A DNA stretch of 64,000 bases, taken from positions 62,001 through 126,000 of the forward strand of contig NZ_BMPW01000026.1 in assembly GCF_014647795.1 (NCBI RefSeq). The letters run 5' to 3'. Shown piece by piece: positions 1 to 8,252 of the stretch (position 1 is its first letter; every line of letters begins with the position of its first letter). A program made the position numbers and the translations under genes. The notes below the pieces were generated by a model. The model did no database searches, was not told where the DNA came from, and saw only the letters and a program-made list of their open reading frames with translations. Source of the stretch: Actinoplanes campanulatus (GTDB taxonomy: Bacteria; Actinomycetota; Actinomycetes; Mycobacteriales; Micromonosporaceae).

Positions 1-401
1 GCACCGTCGTCGCCACCGGCGGCTGCTTCGACCTGCTGCACACCGGCCACCTGGCCACGCTGAGAGCCGCCCGCGCGCTCGGCGACTGCCTGATCGTCTG
101 CCTCAACAGCGACTCCTCGGTCCGCGGTCTGAAGGGCGACAACCGCCCGCTCACCGGCCAGGAGGACCGCGGCTGCCTGCTCGCCGCCCTGGACTGCGTC
201 GACGCCGTCGTCGTCTTCGACGAGCCCACCCCGGAACCGGTCCTGGCCTGGCTGCGCCCCGACGTCTGGGTGAAGGGCGGCGACTACGACACGCTGCCGG
301 AGACCGAGATCGTCCAGCGCTGGGGCGGCCAGACCGTGATCGTGCCGTACCTGGACGGCCGCTCCACCACCAGAACCATCGCCGAAGCACGCAGGAGGTA
401 G
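1..401 (+). CDS. Heptose-1-phosphate adenylyltransferase domain (RfaE2/HldE-like), 5' end missing
   Basis: This is the C-terminal part of a cytidylyltransferase-fold protein, read from base 3 and ending with TAG at 399-401. It shows the nucleotide-binding signature of the family: TGGCFDLLHTGH near the visible start (HxGH), VKGGDY around residue 92, and the terminal DGRSTTRTI element. This matches the adenylyltransferase that makes ADP-D-glycero-beta-D-manno-heptose (HldE C-terminal domain or stand-alone RfaE2/HldC). Whether a kinase domain lies upstream cannot be seen. The next gene starts three bases after the stop and a family 9 glycosyltransferase follows, so the three look like one operon for making and transferring an activated heptose. 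Such a pathway is well known in Gram-negative LPS synthesis and rarer in actinomycetes, where it feeds secondary metabolites or surface glycans. Confidence 0.85.
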   Translation, partial: TVVATGGCFDLLHTGHLATLRAARALGDCLIVCLNSDSSVRGLKGDNRPLTGQEDRGCLLAALDCVDAVVVFDEPTPEPVLAWLRPDVWVKGGDYDTLPETEIVQRWGGQTVIVPYLDGRSTTRTIAEARRR

Positions 402-404
402 CGC

Positions 405-1085
405 ATGGACGCAGTAATCGTCACCGGAGGATCCAATGGCCTGGGCGCCGCGGTCGTCGACGCCGTCGTCAAGGCCGGCGGCCGCCCGTACGTCGTCGAC
501 CGGCAACCCCCGAAGCCGGGCGTCGACTGGATCGAGTGCGACCTGGCCGACACCCGCGCCGCCGAACGGGCCACGGTCGAGCTGATCGCCCGCGCCGGCG
601 GGACCCTCGGCGGCGTGGTCACCGCCGCCGGCATGGACGTGCCCGGCACCCTGGCGGACGTTCCCGGCGAGATCTGGGACCGGATCGTCGCCGTCGACCT
701 GCTCGCCACCGCCGCGGTGATCCGCGCCGCGATCCCCGCGCTCAAGCAGTCGCACGGCGGTGTCGTGACGATCTCCTCCACCCTCGGGATCAAGGCCGTC
801 TCGGACGCCACCGCCTACTGTGCCGCCAAGTTCGGTGTCGTCGGCTTCACCCGGGCGCTGGCCGCCGAACTCGCCGGGCAGGTCAACGTGACGCTGCTGA
901 TCCCCGGCGGCATGCGGACGAGGTTCTTCGACGACCGTGAGGACAGGTACAAGCCGGGACCGGACGCGATCCTCAACGATCCGGCCAACGTGGCCGCCGC
1001 GGTGCTGTTCGCGCTCAGCCAGCCGCCCGGCTGCGCGGTCCGGGAACTCGTCGTGGCGGCGGAGACGGAGAGCTCGTACCCGTGA
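405..1085 (+). CDS. Short-chain dehydrogenase/reductase
   Basis: A 226-residue classical SDR. The Rossmann motif TGGSNGLG is at residues 7-14, the segment VTAAGMD stands where NNAG usually lies (about residues 70-76), and the catalytic Ser and YxxxK are visible as ISSTLG (about 124) and YCAAK (about 138-142). The ATG start is 3 bases after the preceding stop and is preceded by an AGGAGG overlapping that stop. The GTG of the glycosyltransferase overlaps its TGA. It is shorter than epimerase-type extended SDRs, so it is unlikely to be the HldD epimerase. An oxidoreductase acting on the nucleotide-sugar or acceptor is inferred from context; the substrate is unknown. Confidence 0.85.
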   Translation: MDAVIVTGGSNGLGAAVVDAVVKAGGRPYVVDRQPPKPGVDWIECDLADTRAAERATVELIARAGGTLGGVVTAAGMDVPGTLADVPGEIWDRIVAVDLLATAAVIRAAIPALKQSHGGVVTISSTLGIKAVSDATAYCAAKFGVVGFTRALAAELAGQVNVTLLIPGGMRTRFFDDREDRYKPGPDAILNDPANVAAAVLFALSQPPGCAVRELVVAAETESSYP

Positions 1086-2011
1086 TCCTCGTCCTGCGCG
1101 CGCTCGGCGTGGGAGACCTGGCGACCGCGGTGCCCGCCCTGCGCGGGCTCCGCGCCGCCTTTCCCGGCGAGACCCTGGCCCTGGCCGCCCCCGCCTGGCT
1201 CACCCCGCTGATCGTCACGATCGGCGGTATCGACCGGATCGTCCCGGCCCGGGAGCTCGAACCCCTCGACGGAGCCCCCGCCGAGCCCCGGCTCGCGGTC
1301 AACCTGCACGGCTCCGGCCCGGAATCACACCGCCGCCTGACGGCGCTGCGGCCGGGCGCGTTGTGGGCGTTCGCCTGCACTCCGGCCGGGCACCACGACG
1401 GGCCCGGCTGGCACGACGACGAACACGAGGTCCGGCGCTGGTGCCGATTGGTGCGCTATTACGGCGTACCCTGCTCGGAGATTGATCTTGATCTTGAAGC
1501 GCCGCACGCGGACGTGCCCACCGGCATGACGATCATCCATCCCGGCGCGAAATCCCCGGCCCGGCGATGGCCTCCGGACCGCTGGGCGGCCGTCGCACGA
1601 CGGTTGCGCGCGGCGGGTCACCACCCGCTGATCACCGGTTCCGCCGCCGAGAGAGACCTATGTGTACGGGTCTGCGCGCTCGCCGGGCTCCCGGAGGAGG
1701 CGGTCGCCCGCACCGGGCTGGGCGAACTCGCCGCCCTGGTCGCGTCCGCCCGGCTGGTGATCAGCGGCGACACCGGCGTCTCCCATCTCGCCACCGCCTA
1801 CCGGACGCCGTCGGTCACCCTGTTCGGCCCGGTCTCGCCGCAGCGCTGGGGACCGCCGCCGGACCGGCCCTACCATCGCCCGATCTGGCACGGCACCCGC
1901 AGCGAACGTGGCGACCTGCCCGGCCCGGTCCACCCCGCGCTGCTCGCGATCACCCCCGACGAGGTGCTCGCCGCCGCCGACGAGGTCCAGCATGCGGCTG
2001 CACCGCGCTGA
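1082..2011 (+). CDS. Glycosyltransferase family 9 (heptosyltransferase-like)
   Basis: A 309-residue protein with the two-domain GT-B layout of family 9. The N-terminus begins ILVLRALGVGDLATAVPALR, typical of ADP-heptose:LPS heptosyltransferases. The C-terminal half carries IIHPGAKSPARRWP near residue 144 and SGDTGVSHLATAY with TLFGPVSP around residues 230-256, the donor-binding part of this family. GTG start overlaps the SDR stop by 4 bases. Together with the upstream adenylyltransferase domain it implies transfer of an activated heptose onto an unknown acceptor, perhaps a cell-surface glycan. The activity is inferred from family membership and neighbours. Confidence 0.85.
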   Translation: MILVLRALGVGDLATAVPALRGLRAAFPGETLALAAPAWLTPLIVTIGGIDRIVPARELEPLDGAPAEPRLAVNLHGSGPESHRRLTALRPGALWAFACTPAGHHDGPGWHDDEHEVRRWCRLVRYYGVPCSEIDLDLEAPHADVPTGMTIIHPGAKSPARRWPPDRWAAVARRLRAAGHHPLITGSAAERDLCVRVCALAGLPEEAVARTGLGELAALVASARLVISGDTGVSHLATAYRTPSVTLFGPVSPQRWGPPPDRPYHRPIWHGTRSERGDLPGPVHPALLAITPDEVLAAADEVQHAAAPR

Positions 2012-2982
2012 CCTGCGTAGACCCGGCCTGTCCCGGCGGCGTGCCGGTAGCGGCTTCACCTACCTGGATCCCTCCGGCGCACCGCTGCGCGACGCGGAGA
2101 CCGTGGCACGTGTGCGGGCCCTGGTCATCCCACCGGCCTGGAGGGACGTGTGGATCTGCCCGGACCCGCGTGGCCACATCCAGGCCACCGGCGTCGATGC
2201 GGCCGGGCGCAGGCAGTACCTCTACCACCCGGCGTGGCGGGAACAGCAGGACCGGGTCAAGTTCGACCACGCCCTCGAGGTCGGCGCCCGGCTGCCCGAG
2301 GTCCGCGACCGGATCCGCGCCGACCTCACCGGCCGCGGCCTGAGCCGGGAACGGGTGCTGGCCGCCATCGTCCGGCTGCTCGACATGGGCATGTTCCGGG
2401 TCGGCGGCGAGGAGTCGGCGGCCCGCTCGGAGGATCCCTCGTTCGGGCTCTCCACGCTGCGGCCCGCACACGTGCGCGCCAAGGGCGGATGCGTCCTGCT
2501 GGAGTACCGTGGCAAATCCGGCGTCGAGCACGCGGCCACCGTCGGCGACGGTGAGGTGTGCGCGGTGCTCCGCGACCTGAAACGGCGCCGCGCCGGCGAA
2601 CAGCGCCTGTTCGCCTACTGGGACCCGGGCCGCCGCCGCTGGCAGGAGATCCGCGCCGACGCCGTCAACGACTACCTGCGCGAGATCAGCGGCGAACAGA
2701 TGACCGCCAAGGACTTCCGCACCTGGCACGGTACCCGTCCAGGCGGCCGTCGCGCTCGCCGGGGAGGACCCGCAGCCGACCGCCACGAAACGGAAGAAGG
2801 CCGTGTCCAAGGCCATGAAGGAGGTGGCCGAGCTGCTCGGCAACACCCCCACCGTGGCCCGCGACTCCTACGTCGACCCGCGGGTCATCGAGTCCTACGA
2901 GAGCGGCGACGTGATCGAACCCGGGCGTCCGGAACAGACCGAGGCCGAGGTCATCGAATTGCTGACCGGAGATTCTGATTGA
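1992..2982 (+). pseudogene. DNA topoisomerase IB, interrupted by a +1 frameshift
   Basis: Reading from ATG 1992 gives a poxvirus-type topoisomerase IB: GFTYLDPSGAPL near residue 18, IPPAWRDVWICPDP about residue 43, the helical RLLDMGMFRVGGEES region and KDFRTWHGT about residue 245. At about 2732-2738 the frame changes. The homologous continuation (VQAAVALAGEDP, then LGNTP and the catalytic tyrosine in DSYVDPRVIESY) sits in the next frame and ends at TGA 2980-2982. One extra base (three C in a row in GTACCCGTCC) explains this. Corrected length is about 329 residues, normal for the family. As given, the tyrosine that cuts DNA is lost. The gene overlaps the glycosyltransferase by 20 bases and the downstream GNAT by 4. 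It could be a sequencing error. Confidence 0.85.
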
Positions 2983-3548
2983 CTTCCGCCGTGGGCGACT
3001 GGGAAGTACGGCTGATCGGATCCGACGGGCTGACCGAGGGGGAGACCACCGGTGTCGTGGCGCTGCTGCGCGCCCTGGTCGCCGGTGGCGCGGCGCTCGG
3101 CTGGGTGGAGCCGCCGCCGGCCGCCGAGGTGGTCGCCCTCCTGGAGACGCTGACCGCGGCCGTCCCGTCCGGTGACGCCGCGATCGCCCTGGCCGTCGTC
3201 CCCGCCGACGGCGCCGAGGAGGTGGCCGGATTCGGCTACTGGCGCCGCTACGACCGGCCCACCCACCGTCCCAACGCCGACCTGGAGAAACTCGCCGTCG
3301 ACCCGGACCGGCAGGGACTCGGCCTCGGGCGGACCCTGCTGACCACGCTGATCGCGGCCGCGCTGCGCCACCGGATCGAGGTCCTCACCCTCGACCTGCG
3401 CGGCGACAACACCCGCGCGGCGGCCCTCTACAAGAAACTCGGCTTCCACCAGTACGGCCGTCTCGACCGCTTCGTCGCGGTCGGTGAGGCCCGCTACGAC
3501 AAACTCCTCTACGCCCTCGACCTGCGCGAACTCCGCGGCCCTGCGTAG
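2979..3548 (+). CDS. GNAT family N-acetyltransferase
   Basis: A 189-residue protein. The GNAT core is in the second half: LAVDPDRQGLGLGRTLL (about residues 106-122) is the acetyl-CoA loop of motif A, and DNTRAAALYKKLGFHQYGR (about 145-163) is the usual C-terminal strand-helix-strand. The first 70 residues are a less typical helical extension. The TTG start overlaps the stop of the topoisomerase frame (TTGA), so translation is probably coupled. The acceptor cannot be deduced. Confidence 0.85.
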   Translation: MTSAVGDWEVRLIGSDGLTEGETTGVVALLRALVAGGAALGWVEPPPAAEVVALLETLTAAVPSGDAAIALAVVPADGAEEVAGFGYWRRYDRPTHRPNADLEKLAVDPDRQGLGLGRTLLTTLIAAALRHRIEVLTLDLRGDNTRAAALYKKLGFHQYGRLDRFVAVGEARYDKLLYALDLRELRGPA

Positions 3549-3554
3549 TGGATC

Positions 3555-3845
3555 GTGCCAATTTCGAGTGAAGCACTGCGCTCCGTTCCCCCTTGGACTC
3601 TCGTGTCTGGAAGACTGACACTCGTGCCCCGTCCTGCCGAACCGGATGCGCCGTCGACGCGCGGCTTCTTCGATCGTCTGATCGGCGTCCTGCTCGGTTT
3701 TATCGGCTTCCTGCTCGGGGCGAACCTCGTTCACCGGCTATTCGCCATCTTGGCGCGCCTGCGTCCGGCGCCGAGCCTCTGCGCCTACAGTGCGAGCATC
3801 GCCACCATTGAGCGTGGCCCTCGGAAAGAGGTTCTTCGGAACTGA
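3555..3845 (+). CDS. Possible small membrane protein, unrecognised
   Basis: A 96-residue frame from GTG 3555. A later GTG at 3624, preceded by GGAAG, is an equally good start and would give about 73 residues. The middle contains one strong hydrophobic stretch (LIGVLLGFIGFLLGANLV) followed by a basic segment, as in a single-pass membrane peptide. Third-position G/C is high through this middle part, which supports coding, but falls at the 3' end. No family is recognised. The stretch from 3846 to 3971 after it is lower in G+C and shows no supported gene. Confidence 0.35.
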   Translation: MPISSEALRSVPPWTLVSGRLTLVPRPAEPDAPSTRGFFDRLIGVLLGFIGFLLGANLVHRLFAILARLRPAPSLCAYSASIATIERGPRKEVLRN

Positions 3846-3971
3846 TGCGGAATTCCTGACACCCGTGTGTCCGGATCTCGTTGCATTTCGCATCCATGCA
3901 ATGGAAGGCATTCCCGCCGACGATGTCGGCTTCTGCCCGCCATCCCATCCGAAGACCCCGAGGAAGAGAAT

Positions 3972-4325
3972 ATGGTCGTCACGAATCATGTGTTCTGGCG
4001 CTTCGGCAACGCGAGCGGGCCGGGCCGGATTCGTCCCTCCGATCTGGGCGAGGACCCGATCGGTCCGTTCCGGCCGGAGAATCCGCAGGACATCGTTCTC
4101 GGTGTTTCGGTCTTCCGGTGGCCCGAGCTTTCCGGGCTCACCGGCAAACGGTGGCGCCTGCCCGCCGGCACGGTTCTTCCCGAAGGTCTCGGCATTCACG
4201 CCGACGGTTCGGACGCGGGTGGCCAGGGGCCCCTTGGGCACGCGTTGCTTTTCCCGACGGAATGCATGAGCCATGCTAAATTCTGCGCATTGGTTCAGGG
4301 ATTGCCCTGGGAGCGAGGGTGGTGA
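3972..4325 (+). CDS. Tse2-like ADP-ribosyltransferase-type toxin candidate
   Basis: A 117-residue protein from ATG 3972, with GGAAGAG seven bases upstream deciding this start over longer readings. The second half reads WRLPAGTVLPEGLGI, then an Asp/Gly-rich turn, a GHALLFP strand and MSHAKFCALVQGLPW. This order of an 'LPAGT-LPEGL' strand, a short loop and a final helix resembles C-terminal parts of the Tse2 family (toxic ADP-ribosyltransferase-fold effectors). The match is from memory of the family and not tested. It is less G+C-rich than its neighbours, as mobile toxin genes often are. A helical-repeat protein follows 7 bases later and could be its partner. It could instead be an unrelated small enzyme. 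Confidence 0.5.
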   Translation: MVVTNHVFWRFGNASGPGRIRPSDLGEDPIGPFRPENPQDIVLGVSVFRWPELSGLTGKRWRLPAGTVLPEGLGIHADGSDAGGQGPLGHALLFPTECMSHAKFCALVQGLPWERGW

Positions 4326-4332
4326 TCATCCG

Positions 4333-4806
4333 GTGTCGGAGCCGATTCCCGCGGTGGTCAGCACAGCGGGCAAGGAGATCGCCGCCCTCAGCGGAGCGCT
4401 CGGCCGCCTCGTCCACGATCACGACGGCACGGTGGACGCCGTCCGTGACGCGCTGGCCGACCCGTACACCCGCCGTCAGACCCTGTTCGTGCTGTCGCAG
4501 CTGGACGCCTCGTTCACGGTCGCCCTGATCCGCCCGGTCGTGGAGGCGTCCCTCTCGGATCGGGACGCGCTGCTCGCCCGGCAGGTGGTGGCCCGCCTCC
4601 CGTTCACCGCCTACGCCTCGGCCGTACCGGACATCGTGGTGGAGTTGCTGGGGGACGCCGACGACGGCGTGTTCCGCCGTCTCGCCGAGCTGTTGGACCA
4701 CCTGGGCCTCTACCCGGCACTGCGGCGTCTCACCGAGATCGCGCGGCGGAGCGACGATCCCGACATCCGTGAGGTCGGCGAGGACTTCGAGCCGCTCCCG
4801 TTCTAG
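4333..4806 (+). CDS. Small alpha-helical repeat protein (HEAT-like), possible partner of the preceding gene
   Basis: A 157-residue protein from GTG 4333; an in-frame ATG at 4273 would overlap the preceding gene by 53 bases and is less likely. A G/A-rich stretch at 4309-4319 could serve as the ribosome site. The sequence is almost all helix: LIRPVVEASLSDRDALLARQVVARLPF and VPDIVVELLGDADDGVFRRLAELLDHL have the spacing of HEAT/Armadillo-type pairs, ending in an acidic tail. No catalytic motif is visible. Position directly after the Tse2-like gene suggests an immunity or antitoxin role, but this is inference only. It ends in a 4-base convergent overlap with the next gene. Confidence 0.7.
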   Translation: MSEPIPAVVSTAGKEIAALSGALGRLVHDHDGTVDAVRDALADPYTRRQTLFVLSQLDASFTVALIRPVVEASLSDRDALLARQVVARLPFTAYASAVPDIVVELLGDADDGVFRRLAELLDHLGLYPALRRLTEIARRSDDPDIREVGEDFEPLPF

Positions 4807-5453
4807 ACCGGCGTGGTCGCGATCAGCACGTGGGCGATCGTCCGCCAGCCGAGCCGCGGGTAGACGATCTGGCCGTCCACACTCGCGACCAGCAGGCCCT
4901 GCTCGGCGCCCGCCGCCACCGCCTCGGCCGCCAGCGAGCCCATCACCGTGCTGGCCAGACCCCGGCGCCGGTGGGCGGCATGCGTCTCGATCTTGTCGGC
5001 GACCGCGTCCGTGCCGGACAGCCCGGCGGTGCCCCACGCGGCCACCTCACCCGACTCGTGGACGACGGAGGCAGTCACCACCGCACCGGACCGGACGGTC
5101 TCCACCCGGTAGCCGGCGGCCGCCTCCCGCCGGGGATGCTCCCGCAGGTCGATCGCCATCATCGCCTCGGACTTCTGCAACAGCACCAGCCCGGCCGCCT
5201 CCAGCGCCGCGGCCGTCGCGTCCGGATCGGTGGTCGGCACGGTCAGCCAGGTCACCGTCCGCTCCGCCGCGACCCGGCCGGCCAACCCGGCGAGCGTGGC
5301 CGGATCCACGTCGAGGGCCAGATACTCGACATCGCGGGTCGGCTGCCGGCAGTCCGACCGCAGCCCACCGTCGACCGTCTCCGCCAGGGGCAGGGACCGG
5401 GCCACCGACCAGCCGCGCTGCCACCGGACGACGGTCTCGCGTAGATCACTCAC
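4803..5453 (-). CDS. GNAT family N-acetyltransferase
   Basis: A 216-residue protein. The C-terminal half carries a GNAT motif A variant (THAAHRRRGLASTVMGSLAAE, about residues 157-177, with R-R-G-L-A) followed by a strand ending YPRLGWRTIAHVLIA. The N-terminal half (about 100 residues) is a second alpha/beta unit of the kind seen in double-GNAT proteins and may not bind acetyl-CoA. It converges on the helical-repeat gene with stop codons overlapping by 4 bases. The acceptor is unknown. Confidence 0.8.
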   Translation of the reverse strand: MSDLRETVVRWQRGWSVARSLPLAETVDGGLRSDCRQPTRDVEYLALDVDPATLAGLAGRVAAERTVTWLTVPTTDPDATAAALEAAGLVLLQKSEAMMAIDLREHPRREAAAGYRVETVRSGAVVTASVVHESGEVAAWGTAGLSGTDAVADKIETHAAHRRRGLASTVMGSLAAEAVAAGAEQGLLVASVDGQIVYPRLGWRTIAHVLIATTPV

Positions 5454-5479
5454 CCGCCCAGTAGATCATCCGTCCACGA

Positions 5480-6217
5480 TCACCAGTCCATCCAGCCGTC
5501 CAGGCTGGGCTTGCGCAGGTACGGCGGCTCGTCGAAGTCGATCGCGGTCAGCCATCGGGTGCCCGGCTCGACCCGGTGGCCGATCCTCCGCAACTCGCGG
5601 ACCACGACCGGGATGTGCAGGGCGCCGAAGACGACGGCGACCTCCATGTCCTCCGCCGCGAACTCGCCGTCGATCTCCCCGATCGCGCCGAGCAGCAGAT
5701 CGTCGCGTTCGGTGAGGATGATCCGGGTCAGATAGTCGTCGGCGAACCGCGGCCTGCTCTCGTCGGTCAGTTCCAGCGACGTCATGCCCTCCACCAGGCC
5801 GGAGCCGGTGAGGGCCATCTGGATGGCGAGAACCGGGGTCATCACGGCCAGACCCGCCCACGTTTCGCGAGGCAGGCGACGGTCCGGCCGCGCTTCCGGC
5901 CCCAGGTGCGCGTCCGGAAAGATGATCGGTACGTCCAGAGCGCCGTAGTCGATGTCCTGGTGCACCAGTTGCCGGGCCACCCGCTGCCCGGTCCAGCGCA
6001 TCGCGGTGATGTAGGCGAGCCCGGTCGAGCTGGGCCCGTCGTACTGCTCGGCGATGACCGCCTGACAGGTGCGAAGTCGCTGCCAGATCTCCCAGTAGTA
6101 GTCCGCATGCCCCATGTGGATCGTCGGGATCAGGACCCAGCGGATGCCGCCGCCGGGCCGTCCCAGCACGCTGATCGAGGTCCGGTAGCAGGTGCCGCTC
6201 ATCTCCGTCAGCCGCAT
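5480..6217 (-). CDS. TraB/GumN-type protein
   Basis: A 245-residue protein resembling the TraB/PrgY/GumN superfamily (Tiki-like metalloprotease fold). Near the N-terminus IPTIHMGHADYYWEIWQRL is followed by a conserved-looking CQAVIAEQYDG (about residues 50-60). Near the C-terminus VAVVFGALHIPVVVRELRRI (about 196-215) is the paired GxxH segment. In the family the two GxxH motifs and an acidic residue bind metal, and here the HMGH and GALH segments can play that role. No signal peptide or membrane helix is evident. It is a single gene in its direction. The biological substrate is unknown. Confidence 0.65.
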   Translation of the reverse strand: MRLTEMSGTCYRTSISVLGRPGGGIRWVLIPTIHMGHADYYWEIWQRLRTCQAVIAEQYDGPSSTGLAYITAMRWTGQRVARQLVHQDIDYGALDVPIIFPDAHLGPEARPDRRLPRETWAGLAVMTPVLAIQMALTGSGLVEGMTSLELTDESRPRFADDYLTRIILTERDDLLLGAIGEIDGEFAAEDMEVAVVFGALHIPVVVRELRRIGHRVEPGTRWLTAIDFDEPPYLRKPSLDGWMDW

Positions 6218-6335
6218 CCCGCCAAGAGTAGGTAACCTTCGCTTCTCACCAGGATCTCGGCCGTAGGCGACGCTTCGGTCTTGAGCGACGCTTCGGCTGT
6301 CGGGTGCGGCTGCGGCCGGTGGGTGGTGGCTTTGG

Positions 6336-6983
6336 TCAGTGCGGCCGCAGCCGGGCGCTGAGGACGGCGGCTCCCGGACCGGTCAGGTCGGACAGTGCGG
6401 CGGCACGGCCGGTGGCGGCCATGCCGAGCGCCTCGATCGGGCCGGTGATCAGCGCCCCCTCCCCGGCGGCCCAGTCGGTGTCGGTGGCCGCGAGGCGGAG
6501 GCCGTCCAAGCGGCCGGGTGGGACGAGGGCCGGGGCCGGGCGGGGGTCGGCCGATCTCAGGTAGCCGAGCAGGATCCGCCAGTGCCCGGCCGGGACATCG
6601 GCGGACAGGCCGAGCGGGCGGGCGATGTCGCGCAGGTGCACGCACGTCTCGGCGAACGGGCCCATCGGGCCGACCCGCGGCGGGTTCACCTCGTCCGGGG
6701 CGTGCTGCCGGAGCAGGGCGATCAGATCGGCGGGGGAGTGCCGGGCCAGACGCCGGGTCAGGTGGTCGACGGTCCGGTCGGTGTCCCCGCGATGGCGGAG
6801 GGCGGCCAGAAGGAAACGGCCGAAACCGATCACCATCGGCTGGACGAAGTGGGCGGCCAGATGCCGTACCGTCCAGCCCTCGCACAGGGTCGGCGCGGCC
6901 CAGGTGCGGTCGTCCAGGCCCTCCAGGAAGTCGGCGATCATCAGCCGGTTCCGGCCCGTGAGACGGTAGATGTCGGTGCTCAT
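6336..6983 (-). CDS. DinB-like maleylpyruvate isomerase / mycothiol-dependent family protein
   Basis: A 215-residue protein from ATG 6983; this start overlaps the MarR stop (ATGA). The N-terminus IYRLTGRNRLMIADFLEGL, then TWAAPTLCEGWTVRHLAAHF (about residues 28-47) is the signature of the actinobacterial DinB-like superfamily to which mycothiol-dependent maleylpyruvate isomerase belongs. The His in VRHLAAH and the later CVHLRDI (about residue 120) are candidate metal ligands. Being co-translated with a MarR regulator suggests a detoxification role. Confidence 0.75.
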   Translation of the reverse strand: MSTDIYRLTGRNRLMIADFLEGLDDRTWAAPTLCEGWTVRHLAAHFVQPMVIGFGRFLLAALRHRGDTDRTVDHLTRRLARHSPADLIALLRQHAPDEVNPPRVGPMGPFAETCVHLRDIARPLGLSADVPAGHWRILLGYLRSADPRPAPALVPPGRLDGLRLAATDTDWAAGEGALITGPIEALGMAATGRAAALSDLTGPGAAVLSARLRPH

Positions 6984-7429
6984 GAACGACCGGCCTCCTC
7001 CCGGATGTCCCGGTGCAGGGCGGCCAGGACCCGCAGCGCCGTCGTGATCTCCTCGATGCCGCACTCCGCGGCCATCGTGCCGAGCCGGGCCAGTTCGCCC
7101 GCACGGATCCGCGCGAACAACGCCGCCCCGGCCGGGGTGGTGGAGATCAGCACCGAGCGCCGGTGTGCCGGGTTCGGCCGCGACTCGGCCAGCCCACGGT
7201 CGATCAGGTCGTTGACATGTCGCTGGATGCCCTGCCGGGCCAGGTCGAGGCGGTCGCCGATCACCGGGACGGTGAGCGGCCCCTGTTCGGCGAGAACCTC
7301 GAGAACGGCCCGCATGCCGACGGTCAGATCGTCGAACCGCAGGGACGTTTCGACCACCCGCGCCGAGTTGAGCACGAGCGGCCGGACGTGCCGGAGGACG
7401 TCGTACAGCATCGCTCCACGGTCAGTCAT
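6980..7429 (-). CDS. MarR family transcriptional regulator
   Basis: A 149-residue winged-helix regulator. VIGDRLDLARQGIQRHVNDLIDRGLAE (about residues 57-83) is the helix-turn-helix and RRSVLISTTPAGAALFAR is the wing and following helix. ATG 7429 is chosen over an upstream in-frame ATG at 7477 because a perfect inverted repeat covers 7427-7447, overlapping the start. With the longer start the repeat would lie inside coding sequence. The gene is coupled by a 4-base overlap to the DinB-like gene, so the two are probably co-regulated and the regulator autoregulated. Confidence 0.85.
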   Translation of the reverse strand: MTDRGAMLYDVLRHVRPLVLNSARVVETSLRFDDLTVGMRAVLEVLAEQGPLTVPVIGDRLDLARQGIQRHVNDLIDRGLAESRPNPAHRRSVLISTTPAGAALFARIRAGELARLGTMAAECGIEEITTALRVLAALHRDIREEAGRS

Positions 7430-7447
7430 GACAACAATGATGTCATG
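7427..7447. promoter_or_regulatory. Inverted repeat at the MarR start, likely autoregulatory operator
   Basis: CATGACA, a 7-base spacer, then TGTCATG forms a perfect 7-bp dyad. MarR dimers usually bind dyads of this size close to their own promoter. The dyad overlaps the proposed start codon, so binding would block transcription or a near-leaderless transcript start. Confidence 0.6.
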
Positions 7448-7499
7448 CCGACTTGATTCGTCCTCGTCCATGGACATGAGGTGACGTGCGCCCGACCGT

Positions 7500-8252
7500 T
7501 CAGCCGCGCCGGGCTTCGATCAGCGTCCGCGTCGAGTACGCGGCGAACGACCCGTGTTCCCGGATGTGCGCGTCCAGCGCCTGTAGCCGCTCGCGATACC
7601 TCTCGACGGTGAAGTCCGGCACCCACCACACGCATTTACGCAGGATCCAGACGACAGCCCCGACGTCGTAGAACTCCATCCGGCACCGCGCGGTCCGCAG
7701 ATCCACGATCTCCAGCCCGGCCCGTCGTGCCGCGGTCGCCTCGGCATCCGGATCGCGAGCGAGATTCGTTGCCGGCAGCGGCCCGAGAAACCACTCGATC
7801 AGCCCGAACGCCGAGGCGGGACCGACATGCTGCGCCAGGTATGCGCCGCCGGGCACCAGCACCCGGGCGATCTCCGGCCAGTCCGGCCGCACCGGATGAC
7901 GGCTGCTGACCAGCTCGAACGTCCGGTCCGCGAAGGGCAGCGAATCACCCGGCGCGACCTCGGCGACCATCACTCCACGCGGCCCCAGCAGCCGCCGGGC
8001 GCGTGCGGCGTTCGGCGGCCAGCCCTCGGTCACCACCATCCGCGGCGGCAGCACCGGCATCCCGCCGATGATCTCCCCACCGCCGGTGTCCACGTCCAGC
8101 GCCGACGACACCCCGGCCAGCCGGGCCGCGAGCAGCCGCGCATATCCCCACGGTGGCCGCTCCTCGGTGGCCCGCCCGTCCAGCCAGCCGAAATCCCACC
8201 CGGAGACGTCCGCTGAAGAGCCTTCAACAACCAATTCCGCAAACGTACGCAC
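7500..8252 (-). CDS. Class I SAM-dependent methyltransferase
   Basis: A 250-residue protein from GTG 8252. An upstream in-frame start at 8330 would add a low-complexity leader. ALDVDTGGGEIIGGMP (about residues 47-62) is motif I of class I methyltransferases, followed by an acidic strand end at VVTEGWPPN and by SLPFADRTFELVSSRHP (motif II-like, about 95-111) and EIARVLVPGGAYLAQHVG (motif III region). Motif I is somewhat degenerate (DTGGGE rather than DxGxGxG). The C-terminal third is typical of small-molecule methyltransferases. Substrate unknown. Confidence 0.75.
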   Translation of the reverse strand: MRTFAELVVEGSSADVSGWDFGWLDGRATEERPPWGYARLLAARLAGVSSALDVDTGGGEIIGGMPVLPPRMVVTEGWPPNAARARRLLGPRGVMVAEVAPGDSLPFADRTFELVSSRHPVRPDWPEIARVLVPGGAYLAQHVGPASAFGLIEWFLGPLPATNLARDPDAEATAARRAGLEIVDLRTARCRMEFYDVGAVVWILRKCVWWVPDFTVERYRERLQALDAHIREHGSFAAYSTRTLIEARRG

